In this document: piece after piece, positions 47,652-57,772 of the stretch | How positions within the stretch are numbered: position 1 is the stretch's first letter | How the letters are laid out: the number at the start of each line of letters is the position of its first letter | Origin: Meandrina meandrites | Taxonomy: Eukaryota; Cnidaria; Anthozoa; Scleractinia; Meandrinidae | NCBI GenBank assembly: GCA_963693305.1 | Contig: OY855903.1 | Coordinates: forward strand, 25,936,455 to 26,000,454 | DNA length: 64,000 nucleotides | Reading direction: 5' to 3' | Notes under the pieces: generated by a model | Seen by the model: only the letters and a program-made list of their open reading frames with translations | Databases searched by the model: none | Told to the model about the DNA's origin: nothing | Made by a program: the position numbers and the translations under genes

Positions 47652-47890
47652 GGAATTTGCAGTGGCACTTCCACAGAGTGGCTCTTCGTCCACTGTTCCC
47701 GATCGAATTGGAATTTAGCAGTGTTGATTTTTGCGGAGGGAGGAAAACCGGAGAACCCGGAGAAAAACCCTCGGAGCGAGGACGAGAACCAACAACAAAC
47801 TCAACCCACATATGGTACCGGGCCGGAATCGAACCCGGGCCACATTGGTGGGAGGCGAGTGCTCTCCCCACTGCGCCATCCCCGCTCCCC
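47581..47890 (-). mobile_element. tRNA-derived SINE, right arm only
   Basis: On the minus strand the element begins GGGGAGCGGGGATGGCGCAG with an RNA polymerase III A box TGGCGCAGTGG (47868-47878) and a B box GGTTCGATTCC (47825-47835), 32 bases apart as in tRNA genes. A body of about 170 bp follows, then a (TTA)n tail of about 70 bp (47581-47650). The left arm has the uninterrupted site (CTAACCGGGCTTTAAATCAAG near 25979). Only AAA is shared at the borders, so no long target duplication is visible. Confidence 0.9.
47825..47878 (-). promoter_or_regulatory. Internal Pol III promoter of SINE (A and B boxes)
   Basis: A box TGGCGCAGTGG at 47868-47878 and B box GGTTCGATTCC at 47825-47835 both fit tRNA consensus, so this SINE copy may still be transcribed. 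Confidence 0.8.
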
Positions 47891-48938
47891 AAAGCCCGGT
47901 TAGCGAAATTAAACAGCATTTTATAGCTACTAGAGGAAAGTATCCCAAGGGTGGGAGTTATTATCTATAAATATTCTACAGGTGGTGTTTTTTTACCCGT
48001 ATATAAACTATATAAGACCATCATTTAAACGGTCTCGTGCAAGGGTCGCGTGCAGACAGCAATTTTCTTTGTTGTCTCCACGTGTTACGTCAGACGATAA
48101 AGTAGTGATATGGTTTTAATGCATAGATAATTTATGCGAGGAACACGATTATCAACGGTAACACAGAGACTCCCCGCTCCGAATTTTCCTGAGGTGAACA
48201 GGCGGCTGTACACAGGATAAATCCTGTAAGAATCTATGTCGCTCTCTATACTAGTCAGCATCAGTATTTCTATCTTATAACTGCTTGAGTTGGCAAGACA
48301 TGAGTTCCCAGCATGACGTCATGTGACAACCTGTTTTCTCGGAATATCCTAAAAAACGTGGACCATAGATAGGGTCATTCATTTTCCTACGAAATTGAAA
48401 TATGAAAAATGACAGTTTGTAGTCCCAATAGAAAAACCGTTTTCAAACGTTACTGTTTATCTGCCCCTAAAATGTCATTTTAACTTTCATTTTTTATGAT
48501 TAGTTCAACCCAAATAAAGATTGAACATGTCATGTTTCGGTTGTAAGCTGGTCGGAGTTCCCGTAGTCGTTTTGTTTAGGGTCACCATTTCGATAATAAT
48601 AATTTAAAAAACGGGTTCTTGTGAGTATAATATCGTGGCAGTAAAAAACTTTACAATCTCTAAAATCGCTTTTTCACTTCCTTACCAAGAACCAGACCGG
48701 GTCTGAATTGGGTTTAACTGATAGCTGAGAATTGGTCAAAATTTTTATTTTCCAGCCGGGAAATTGCGCGTTCTCTAACTGATAGCTGAGATCTGCAACA
48801 ATTTACTGCATGCGATAGCTGAGAAATCGTGGAACATTTTATCTAATAACGGAGATTCCAACGCCTTTCGAAATCCTTCAAGAGTACTCACTTGTGATAT
48901 TTGTTATACTTCCCTCTTTGCTTCGTTTTTTTTTGTTT
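47891..48938. other. Intergenic, right arm
   Basis: Mirror of about 24937-25990. It contains imperfect repeats of CTGATAGCTGAGA (about 48719-48832). No gene is supported. Confidence 0.35.
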
Positions 48939-48942
48939 TTAA

Positions 48943-50775
48943 AGGTCAAATGAACCAAAATTTCGAATTTTCTTTTTTTAGGCCAATTTGTTGATTAACA
49001 GCCAAATAAACATATTCCGAAGTTTCAAAGGAATTGGACTTAACAAAACAGAGAAATTTCAAGTTGAAAAATGCTTAGTTTTGGCCTTCATAATCGTAGA
49101 GCGCTCGGGAAAATTGTCGGGAAATTTTCGGAACATAAAACTGTGACGTCAGTATTGGTGCGCTGTGAAATTGCGGGAAATTCAAAATGTTTTAGTGATA
49201 AAGCTCACAAGAATGGAACATCATGGTGTTTTGTGCAGCACTAAACTGCTTAAATTATTCTAAGTCGAAAGTAAGTACGTTTAAATTTCCAGCAAATTCA
49301 AAGCTCAGGAAACAATGGCTTTTGAAAATGAAAAGAATAGAATTTCAGCCAGGAAAGAACTCTCGCATTTGTGCGGTTCATTTTACCGAAGGATACTTCA
49401 GAGAAAATCTGGCAATACGTAGGTTTCTGGGTTCTGATTTCAAGTTGCTAAGACTCCACCTCAAAGAGGATGCTGTGCCGCGGACTATTTTTTTTTTGTT
49501 CGGAAAAGAAATCACGGGGAAGAATGTCTTCCGAAGCACAAAGACCCCACTGTCCGTTCGGCTTTTGCTAAACGAAGGAAGCTAGAGGTATGCATTTTGC
49601 ACCTTTCTTATTCTACCTAGAGCTGGATAGAGTATTTGTTATGATTATTAGCACTTTTACTTTGTTGGTTTGGCTGGTCATGATCAAGCATTAGAATTTG
49701 AGTTCGTTAGTTCAATATCCTCGCCAAATAATTTGCTACCATGCACGTGCACGTGCTTTTTGACGCGTATAAAATTAAGCTTCAAATGTTGTATTTATGT
49801 TGGGTTTACAACCGTTAATTTCGAGCCCTAAATAACATGTACCGGCTAAATAAATATGGACCAAAAAACAGCTAATACAAACAGAACTCACAGTGTCCGC
49901 GGGGACAGTGTGTAAACGCTCAGTATTTATTCCAACACTGAATTTTCCTTCAGCTGAAAACGACACGAATTTATTCATTGAAAGTTTTACCCTGCGTGAT
50001 GCTTCGCAGTGTCGAATTTGCATTGAGAAATACCCTTTCATTCAAGTTAAATTTTTGTGTACAAATTTATTTTTGTGTTTTGTGTGACTCTCGAGTACAG
50101 AAAAGAAACAGTGAATTCAATCTTAGCTTTTGGCCGCATCCTAGGATAACTTCGCGCTGCATACCGATCCGAGTTGCAAGCCGCACACGTCCTGATAAGA
50201 ATTACGTGCAAATCCAAAAAAACTGCATTTAGATTGGGGTATATAACAAAACTAATTGTTCTATACCAAGCTGAGCAGACTGATGATTTTTATACGCCAT
50301 CCAGTGTTTGAAAACCTCCTATATCGTACAATGCTTACAGTTTTACTCAGTGCTTTGATAATTATTAATCTTTGAAACTGGATTACAATGTAGTAAAAAA
50401 ATATAACAACCATGTTTAAAAAAAAGCTTAGATTTTTTCAGAATTACTTGAATTACTTAGACTGACTCAAACCCTCAAACTTAACATTATTCGCTCTTTA
50501 AACGACGATCGTCTCTTCGATCGCAAAGCCGTGAAATAAAACTATTACGTCACAAAATTCAAAGCTCGATCCATTCCTTCCATTAAAGTGCGCGGTCATT
50601 TTGGAAACGTTTTCGTGAAGTCTTCGGAAATCTTCGTAGTTTTTGCTATAGTTCGCGCTTTAAGGCTCAGAAAGCAAAATTTATTCTTAAGTTTAGTTAA
50701 TAATGAGTCCTTCTAGCGTTTGGTTGCTTTAAAATCGCTAAAGAAAGAATGTCGAAATTTTGGTTCATTTGACCT
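48943..50775. mobile_element. Kolobok-type DNA transposon with THAP exon, right arm only
   Basis: A terminal inverted repeat of 24 bp (AGGTCAAATGAACCAAAATT and four more bases, perfect at both ends) is flanked by TTAA at 48939-48942 and 50776-50779. The left arm at 24900-24905 has a single TTAA, so the empty site is in this window. TTAA duplication, an AG-starting terminus and a THAP-type zinc finger together fit the Kolobok superfamily. At 1833 bp it is too short for a full transposase, so it is probably a non-autonomous, internally deleted copy. Confidence 0.85.
49223..49587 (+). pseudogene. THAP-domain first exon of Kolobok-type element
   Basis: The frame begins MVFCAALNC and contains the THAP signature: C-x4-C at the start, a Trp in RKQWLLKM, CAVHF as the C-x2-H pair, and AVPRTIF, the variant AVPxxF motif that closes the domain at about residue 90. 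THAP fingers bind DNA and in Kolobok and P elements recognise the transposon ends. The frame runs to a TAG at 49583-49585. After a ten-T tract (49488-49497) another frame reads KHKDPTVRSAFAKRRKLE up to a donor-like GAG/GTATGC at 49587-49588, which looks like the true continuation, so the T tract probably carries a frameshift. The catalytic part of the transposase is missing. Confidence 0.75.
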
Positions 50776-50779
50776 TTAA

Positions 50780-51767
50780 GACAACTGTTTACCTGAAATT
50801 CTTGTATGTTTGTTTGTTGGACGCCGCCGACGTTTGGCAAAACTATTAAACGCGACAAATATTACAAATTTCGCTTTTTTCTTTATATACAGCCCAGGTA
50901 TGCTCCTCCGCTTAATTATTTTCTTCTCGAGAGAGACAGCCCAAACTACCCAACGAGAGCAGATTCTGTTTACATATTCGACACCAACTTATCTCTAAAC
51001 CATTAACAAGCGCCTTCAATGTGTTTATCCGTCGACACAATTACTCTAAAGTGTGCATGATGCTGGATAAAAAAATGGATTCTCAAAATGTTATTTTTTT
51101 ATTTTTGAAACTGAAACATCTGAAATGAAATGTAACTAGATAATTTTATTTTCTAATTTCCCAAAGAACGTCTGACGTTGCGTTTCACGGACATCCGGTG
51201 TTTGTTTTCAAAGCTAACAGTATTAAATAAGCTTGACAGTAAAGTTTACTCCACATACAAGAAATACAAGCCAAGGAATACGTGTTGGTCTTTATCAGTC
51301 ATTTATTTCAACTGACGTTGGCGTGGTGAGCAAAACTTGTCTTGTATTGTATGCTTTCTATAATGTTTACCAGTTTAATTACAGCGTTATGTCTTTGTTT
51401 AGCCATGAGATATAAACATGAAACTATCCTCCCTTGCTGTTGTAAGTTACAAAGTGAAATGTGTCAGGGTAGTTTAAAAGAATCTTTTGGTAATAGCTTA
51501 TTCATTATCTGATCAGTGAATGGCCAACTCGCTCCGCGTTAAAAGCACCTTTGTCTTCATATTTAAAGTCATGTCCAAAATTTCTTTGAAATTGAAGAAA
51601 CTCCAAAAAATATTTTAGTACAAAAACACCACAACAGTATATCGAAACTATATGCTGACAAAGGCAGATTGCGAACAATAAACTTGGAATGTGAATTTGC
51701 AAAAATGCTTTGTCACTGCGCTATTCTGAAAAATGTAATAAAACAATCACGTTCTACGACTCTACTC
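50780..51767. other. Intergenic, right arm
   Basis: Mirror of about 23940-24900. Overlapping short open frames (50806-51006) read through similar sequence in both arms but carry no domain and I do not call them. Confidence 0.35.
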
Positions 51768-51921
51768 AGTAAGACACTGCCTCTCTGAAACCTGTATTTT
51801 CATTCGCCCGCTGTAAACACTACCTCTATTGTTATTCAGGGATAGGGGCATTGTTATAGCCTGTTATCTATTGTTTTAAGAACCAATGAAATTACTCGTT
51901 CCGAGAGGTAGTGGGCGACCC
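51768..51921. mobile_element. 154-bp MITE with 9-bp duplication, right arm only
   Basis: The insertion is flanked by a perfect 9-bp direct repeat ACTCTACTC (51759-51767 and 51922-51930); the left arm has a single related copy near 23947-23955. The ends share CACTGCCTCTC and, reversed, CACTACCTCTC, a short terminal inverted repeat. The 9-bp duplication suits a Mutator-like element. It breaks the open frame that is intact in the left arm. Confidence 0.75.
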
Positions 51922-52361
51922 ACTCTACTCTGTAAGGAGAAGGGCATTAATAGGTTCGCGGATCGACGGATTTGTGATTGAAAAGGCGCACGGATTGCGG
52001 ACGATAACAATTAACAGAGGGGAATTCCAAAATACGACGGATCAGCTGAGAATTTCGCCTGGATTCCGAACTCTTTCCGTCTTGATATTTGGGTCATGCA
52101 TACTAATCAAAATTCGGATTTCGGACCTTTGATGGTCTTGTTCGGCCTTGTTGCGTTTTGTCCATTTTTTTTCGCACGAGACTCATGCCGAATTTAAAAC
52201 CAGTTACACTTGAATTGGCGCATAAACAAGACAGACAAGCAGTTATATCAAAATTCTTGACAAATTACCACAAACTGAGACAACATCTATAACAGTTCCG
52301 TGCAGTGAAACTTTACATGCAACAGAAGGTTTTCAACTAATTCAGATCCAGATTTGGCCAA

Positions 52362-52378
52362 ATATAAATATATATATA
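52362..52378 (+). promoter_or_regulatory. Candidate TATA box of right TPR-CHAT gene
   Basis: TATAAATATATATATA lies about 92-108 bases upstream of the ATG at 52470, at the same distance as in the left arm. A pyrimidine-rich stretch (TTCTGTCTCCCTATTCAACC) about 25 bases downstream could hold the transcription start. Confidence 0.45.
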
Positions 52379-52469
52379 GCTTGGATCGACGGGTTTCTGT
52401 CTCCCTATTCAACCCCCTTCTCTGTTTATTATTTAGTTACATTGAAACTTATACATTGAAGAAGGCGTC

Positions 52470-55400
52470 ATGAACAACATAGAGGAAATCATACAAGCCA
52501 TTGGTATAGCCTTAGTTGTTGCCACGTTCCTTCTCAACACCAGTCGTGCACGGAAAGCCATCGAGTTATGCAAGGAAACCTTGATTATGCTAAGCAATAA
52601 AGCGCCGAGTATAAAACAGCAATTTCTGAAATTAATAAACAGGTTTTATGAACCAATCTACAGAACAATGTTCGACGCGTACAGCCTTATCCACGATAAC
52701 ACAAGTGCTATAACATATGGCAAGAAACTTGTCGCCATTTACTACGAGTGTGGTGACAAAGTCTCCGAAGGAAAACTTAGCATAGACTTGGCGCAAAGAT
52801 ATCTGAGTCAATGTAAGTATGCTGAGGCAAAAGAACTTACTGAAAAAGCAATCACTATCATGAGAGAAACTGGGTACAGAAGAGAAGAAGCAATCGCATA
52901 TCAAAAACTAGGAACTGTGTTTGAATCTCTCGGTGACTATGTCAAGGCTAAAGAAAATCACGAGAAAGCACTTGCGATCACAGCGAAAATTGGAGACAGA
53001 ACAGGAGAAGCACTATGTTACACAGAGCTAGGATCTGTGTTTCAATCTCTCGGTGACTTTGTCAAGGCTAAAGAATATCTCGACAAAGCACTTGCGATCA
53101 ACATGGAAATTGGTGACAGAGCAAGAATAGCAACAAGTTACGCAAATCTAGGAACTGCGTTTAAATCTCTCGGTGACTATGTCAAGGCTAAAGAATATTT
53201 CGAGAAATCACTTGCGATCTACATGGAAATTGGTGGCAGAGCAGGAATAGCAGCAAATTACGCAAACCTAGGAACTGTGTTTCTCTCTCTCGGTGACTAT
53301 GTCAAGGCTAAAGAATATCTCGACAAAGCACTTGCGATCAACATGGAAATTGGTGACAGAGCAAGAATAGCAACAAGTTACGCAAATCTAGGAACTGCGT
53401 TTAAATCTCTCGGTGACTATGTCAAGGCTAAAGAATATTTCGAGAAATCACTTGCGATCTACATGGAAATTGGTGGCAGAGCAGGAATAGCAGCAAATTA
53501 CGCAAACCTAGGAACTGTGTTTCAATCTCTCGGTGACTATGTAAAGGCTAAAGAATATCTCGAGAAAGCACTTGCGATCAACATGGAAATTGGTGACAGA
53601 GCAGGAATAGCAGTAAGTTACGCAAATCTAGGAACTGTGTTTCAATCTCTCGGTGACCATCTCAAAGCTAAAGAATATCTCGAGAAATCACTTGCGATCA
53701 CCATGGAAATTGGTAAAAGAGCAGGAATAGCAGCAAATTACGCAAACCTAGGAACTGTGTTTCAATCTCTCGGTGACTATGTAAAGGCTAAAAAATATCT
53801 CGAGAAAGCACTTGCGATCAACATGGAAATTGGTGACAGAGCAGGAATAGGAGTAAGTTACGGAAATCTAGGAACTGTGTTTAAATCTCTCGGTGACTAT
53901 GTCAAGGCTAAAGAATATCTCGAGAAAGCACTTGCGATCAACATGGAAATTGGTGACGGAGCAGGAATTGCAACAAGTTACGGAAATCTAGGAACTGTGT
54001 TTATATCTCTCGGTGACTATGTCAAAGCTAAAGAATATTTCGACAAAGCACTTGCGATCGACATGGAAATTGGTGACAGAGCTAGTATTGCAACACGTTA
54101 CGCAAATCTAGGAACTGTGTTTATATCTCTCGGTGACTATGTCAAGGCTAAAGAATATATCGAGAAAGCACTTGTGATCAACATGGAAATTGGTGACAAA
54201 GCAGGAATAGCAGTAAACTACGGACACCTAGGAACGGTGTTTCAATCTCTCGGTGATTATGTCAAAGCTAAACAATATCAGGAGAAAGCACTTGCAATCA
54301 ACATGGAAATTGGCGGCAGAGCAGGAACAGCATCAAATTACGGAAACCTAGGAACTGTGTTTAAATCTCTCGGTGACTATGTAAAGGCTAAAGAATATCT
54401 CGAGAAAGCACTTGCGATCAACATGGAAATTGGTGACAGAGAAGGAATAGTAGTAAGTTACGAAAATCTAGGAACTGTCTTTCAATCTCTCGGTGACCAT
54501 CTCAAGGCTAAAGAATATCTCGAGAAAGCACTTGCGATCAACATGGAAATTGGTGACAGAGCAAGAATAGCAAGAAGTTACGCAAATCTAGGAACTGTGT
54601 TTCAATCTCTCGGTGACTATGTCAAGGCTAAAGAATATCTCGAGAAAGCACTTGCGATCAACATGGAAATTGGTGACAGAGCAAGAATTGCAACAAGTTA
54701 CGCAAATCTAGGAACTGTGTTTGAATCTCTTGGTGACCATCTCAAGGCTAAAGAATATCTCGAGAAATCACTTGCGATCGACATGGAAATTGGTGACAGA
54801 GCAAGAATTGCAACAAGTTACGCAAATCTAGGAACTGTGTTTAAATCTCTCGGTGACTATGTCAATGCTAAAGAATATCTCGAGAAAGCACTTGCGATCA
54901 AAATGGAAATTGGTGACGGAGCAGGAATTGAAACAAGTTACGGAAATCTAGGAACTGTGTTTCAATCTCTCGGTGACTATGTCAAGGCTAAAGAATATCT
55001 CGAGAAAGCACTTGAGATCAACATGGAAATTGGTGCCAAAGCAGGAATAGCAGTAAACTACGGACAACTAGGAACTGTGTTTCAATCTCTCGGTGATTAT
55101 GTCAAGGCTGAAGAATATCTCGAGAAAGCACTTGCGATCAGCATGGAAATTGGTAACAGAGCAGGAATAGTAGCAAGTTATGGAAACCTAGCAGCTGTGT
55201 TTGAATCCAGAGGTGACTATGTAAAGGCTAAAGAATATCACGAAAAAGCACTTGCGATCAACATGAAAAGTGGCGACAGAGCAAGAATTGCATCAAATTA
55301 CGTAAACCTAGGAAATGTGTTTAAATTTCTCGGTGATTATGTCAAGGGTAAAGAATATCTCCAGAAATCACTTGTGATCAACATAGACATTGGTGACAGA

Positions 55401-57653
55401 GAAGGAATAGCAGCAAGTTACGAAAGTCTAGGAACTGTGTTTAAATCTATCGGTGACTATGTCAAGGCTAAAGAATATCTCGAGAAAGCACTCGCGATCA
55501 ACATGGAAATTGGTGACAGAGCAAGTACTGCAACAAGTTACGGAAATCTAGGAACTGTGTTTCAATCTCTCGGTGACTATGTCAAGGCTAAAGAATATCT
55601 CGAGAAAGCACTTGTGATCAGCATGGAAATCGGTGACAGAGCAAGAATTGCAACAAGTTACGCAAATCTAGGAACTGTGTTTCGATATCTCGATGACTGT
55701 GTCAAGGCTAAAGAATATCTCGAGAAAGCACTTGCGATCAAAAGGAAAATTGGTGACAGAGCAGGAGTAGCACAATGTTTCGGAAACCTGGGAGATGTTT
55801 ATCTAGGTCTTAGAAAATATAGAGAGAGTAAAGAACATCTGAAGAAAGCACTCACGATCGTAGTTAAAATTGGTGCCAGAAAGGATGAAGCAACATTTAT
55901 TCGATGCCTTGGAAATGTAGATTTGTATCTCGGGGATAGTTCCAAGGCTAAAATGTTCTATGAAAAGGCACTCTCGGTCGCAATTGAAATTGGTGACAGA
56001 AGCGGAGAAGCAGAAGGGTACTTAAGCCTAGCAACGGCGTGTTACTCGCTCACTGAACACGTCACAGCCGAAGAATATCTTGACAAGGCACTTTCAATAA
56101 GTAAAGATATTAGAGACGGTGAAATTGAGTTTCATTGTTACTGTTATCTTACATTAACGAAGCTATCGCAGGGAACTAAGGAGGAAGCCAAATGCTACCT
56201 CTTACGAAGTATTCAAAAATGCGAAGAGTTGCGTGGTTTTAATAGAGACAACGATGAAATCGTCATATCTTTCTCGGACATGCATGATTTTCCCTACAAG
56301 ATGCTCAGTGCATTGTTTTGTGCAGCTAGAACACCTAACCATGCTCTGTATGTGGCAGAGCTGGGACGTGCTAGAGCCCTTGCAGACCTGATGGCAACTC
56401 AGTACTCCGCTGAAACACACCTATCAGCTGACCCGCAATCATGGATTGGCATTGAAAATGTCATGACGAAACAAACCAACTGCACTTGTCTGTACATTTC
56501 TTATCACCAACAAACAGTATTTTTGTGGATTCTCAAGACAAGCGGAGTCATTTCTTTACGAGAAATGACAGTCGATAAAAATACTCTTTACAAAAGATTA
56601 GCACAGCCAGCTGAAGATTTGAATGAATTTTTTGCTCTCATGGCTAAAAGTTTTCGCAGCTTTGGTATTTTGCCGGAGGAGGTTTGCGAAGATCGATCTT
56701 TAAATGACATCGAGCCGGCTGAAACTGATTCTTCTCAGGAGGTGAGCCACGCAGCTTTGAGACAGGGAGAGGATGAAGAAAACCCCGAACCGAGTCTAAC
56801 TATGTTCCACGAAATGCTCATCAATCCTGTGTCCGACTTACTTGATGAGCCTGAAATCATCATTGTTCCCGATCGCAACTTGTACCGTGTTCCATTTGCA
56901 GCTTTACTCGATAAAAATGGAAAGTATTTATCAGAGACTTTCAGGATTCGCATTGTTCCTTCACTTACGACTCTTAAGCTCATTCAGGACAGTCCTGCAG
57001 ACTATCACAGTCAGTCTGGCGCTCTGATAGTGGGTGATCCTGATGTTGGTCATGTGATTTTCAACGGACGTCTCTACAAAAATTTTTATCCATTGTCTGG
57101 TGCAAGAGAGGAAGCAAAAATGATTGGACGACTGCTGGGCGTTCAGCCTTTGTTAGGGCAGCACGCAACGAAGCAGGCGGTACTTGAAAGGATAGCCTCT
57201 GTGAGTCTGATACATTTTGCTGCACATGGTGATGCTGAAAGAGGAGAGATTGCCCTTGCCCCTCCAGGCTCCACTGCTCAGATTCCACAAGAAGACGACT
57301 ACCTTTTGAAAATGTCTGACATTTCAAAAGTTCAACTGCGAGCTAAACTGGTAGTACTGAGTTGCTGTCACAGTGGCCGTGGACAAATTAGGGCGGAGGG
57401 AGCTGTTGGAATCGCTCGCGCGTTCTTAGGATCTGGTGCACGCTCAGTGTTGGTGGCACTTTGGGCCTTAGAAGACAGCTCAACAAAGCAGTTCATGAAT
57501 TGTTTTTACGAGCACCTTGTTCGCGGGGAAAGCGCCAGTGAATCTCTTCACGAGGCTATGAAGTGGATGAGAGATAACGGCTTTACCAAAGTTTCCGAGT
57601 GGGCACCGTTTATGCTGATTGGAGATAACGTGACATTTGACTTCAGAAAATGA
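52470..57653 (+). CDS. TPR-CHAT protease-like protein (right copy)
   Basis: A single frame of 1727 codons, 360 residues longer than the left copy. Residues 1-138 are the same helical N-terminus. Then follow 24 near-identical 40-residue TPR units (about 140-1100) and three divergent units (to about 1220). The CHAT domain occupies about 1270-1725, with H1586 in HFAAHGD and C1632-C1633 in VLSCCHSG; by comparison with the usual LSACxSG motif C1633 is the likely nucleophile. The CHAT domain is almost identical to the left copy, so the difference is confined mainly to the sensor-like array. Directly after the stop is a donor-like GTAAGT (57656-57661) and an acceptor-like TTTTTGGTGTTGTAG ends at 59245, so a 3'-UTR intron is possible. 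A role in binding-triggered proteolysis, by analogy with bacterial TPR-CHAT effectors, is inference. Confidence 0.9.
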   Translation: MNNIEEIIQAIGIALVVATFLLNTSRARKAIELCKETLIMLSNKAPSIKQQFLKLINRFYEPIYRTMFDAYSLIHDNTSAITYGKKLVAIYYECGDKVSEGKLSIDLAQRYLSQCKYAEAKELTEKAITIMRETGYRREEAIAYQKLGTVFESLGDYVKAKENHEKALAITAKIGDRTGEALCYTELGSVFQSLGDFVKAKEYLDKALAINMEIGDRARIATSYANLGTAFKSLGDYVKAKEYFEKSLAIYMEIGGRAGIAANYANLGTVFLSLGDYVKAKEYLDKALAINMEIGDRARIATSYANLGTAFKSLGDYVKAKEYFEKSLAIYMEIGGRAGIAANYANLGTVFQSLGDYVKAKEYLEKALAINMEIGDRAGIAVSYANLGTVFQSLGDHLKAKEYLEKSLAITMEIGKRAGIAANYANLGTVFQSLGDYVKAKKYLEKALAINMEIGDRAGIGVSYGNLGTVFKSLGDYVKAKEYLEKALAINMEIGDGAGIATSYGNLGTVFISLGDYVKAKEYFDKALAIDMEIGDRASIATRYANLGTVFISLGDYVKAKEYIEKALVINMEIGDKAGIAVNYGHLGTVFQSLGDYVKAKQYQEKALAINMEIGGRAGTASNYGNLGTVFKSLGDYVKAKEYLEKALAINMEIGDREGIVVSYENLGTVFQSLGDHLKAKEYLEKALAINMEIGDRARIARSYANLGTVFQSLGDYVKAKEYLEKALAINMEIGDRARIATSYANLGTVFESLGDHLKAKEYLEKSLAIDMEIGDRARIATSYANLGTVFKSLGDYVNAKEYLEKALAIKMEIGDGAGIETSYGNLGTVFQSLGDYVKAKEYLEKALEINMEIGAKAGIAVNYGQLGTVFQSLGDYVKAEEYLEKALAISMEIGNRAGIVASYGNLAAVFESRGDYVKAKEYHEKALAINMKSGDRARIASNYVNLGNVFKFLGDYVKGKEYLQKSLVINIDIGDREGIAASYESLGTVFKSIGDYVKAKEYLEKALAINMEIGDRASTATSYGNLGTVFQSLGDYVKAKEYLEKALVISMEIGDRARIATSYANLGTVFRYLDDCVKAKEYLEKALAIKRKIGDRAGVAQCFGNLGDVYLGLRKYRESKEHLKKALTIVVKIGARKDEATFIRCLGNVDLYLGDSSKAKMFYEKALSVAIEIGDRSGEAEGYLSLATACYSLTEHVTAEEYLDKALSISKDIRDGEIEFHCYCYLTLTKLSQGTKEEAKCYLLRSIQKCEELRGFNRDNDEIVISFSDMHDFPYKMLSALFCAARTPNHALYVAELGRARALADLMATQYSAETHLSADPQSWIGIENVMTKQTNCTCLYISYHQQTVFLWILKTSGVISLREMTVDKNTLYKRLAQPAEDLNEFFALMAKSFRSFGILPEEVCEDRSLNDIEPAETDSSQEVSHAALRQGEDEENPEPSLTMFHEMLINPVSDLLDEPEIIIVPDRNLYRVPFAALLDKNGKYLSETFRIRIVPSLTTLKLIQDSPADYHSQSGALIVGDPDVGHVIFNGRLYKNFYPLSGAREEAKMIGRLLGVQPLLGQHATKQAVLERIASVSLIHFAAHGDAERGEIALAPPGSTAQIPQEDDYLLKMSDISKVQLRAKLVVLSCCHSGRGQIRAEGAVGIARAFLGSGARSVLVALWALEDSSTKQFMNCFYEHLVRGESASESLHEAMKWMRDNGFTKVSEWAPFMLIGDNVTFDFRK
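52887..56126 (+). repeat. TPR-coding tandem array, 27 units of 120 bp
   Basis: Twenty-four near-identical and three divergent 120-bp units. Units 2-3 and 4-5 form an almost exact 240-bp duplication: bases 53101-53280 equal 53341-53520 with only small differences just outside. This marks a very recent in-frame expansion by unequal crossing over or slippage. Confidence 0.9.
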
Positions 57654-57772
57654 AAGTAAGTTTAACATAGCGAAGAAAATATTTCATGATTTTGGTTAGT
57701 TAGTTTTCTGTGTGAGTTAAACCCAAGTTACAAGTATCTTTCACTTCATTACAACCAAATAACTAAATTAAA

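Noticed and set aside
47503..47693. Open frame rich in tyrosine or leucine repeats
   Set aside because: It is a translation of the SINE's TTA tail.
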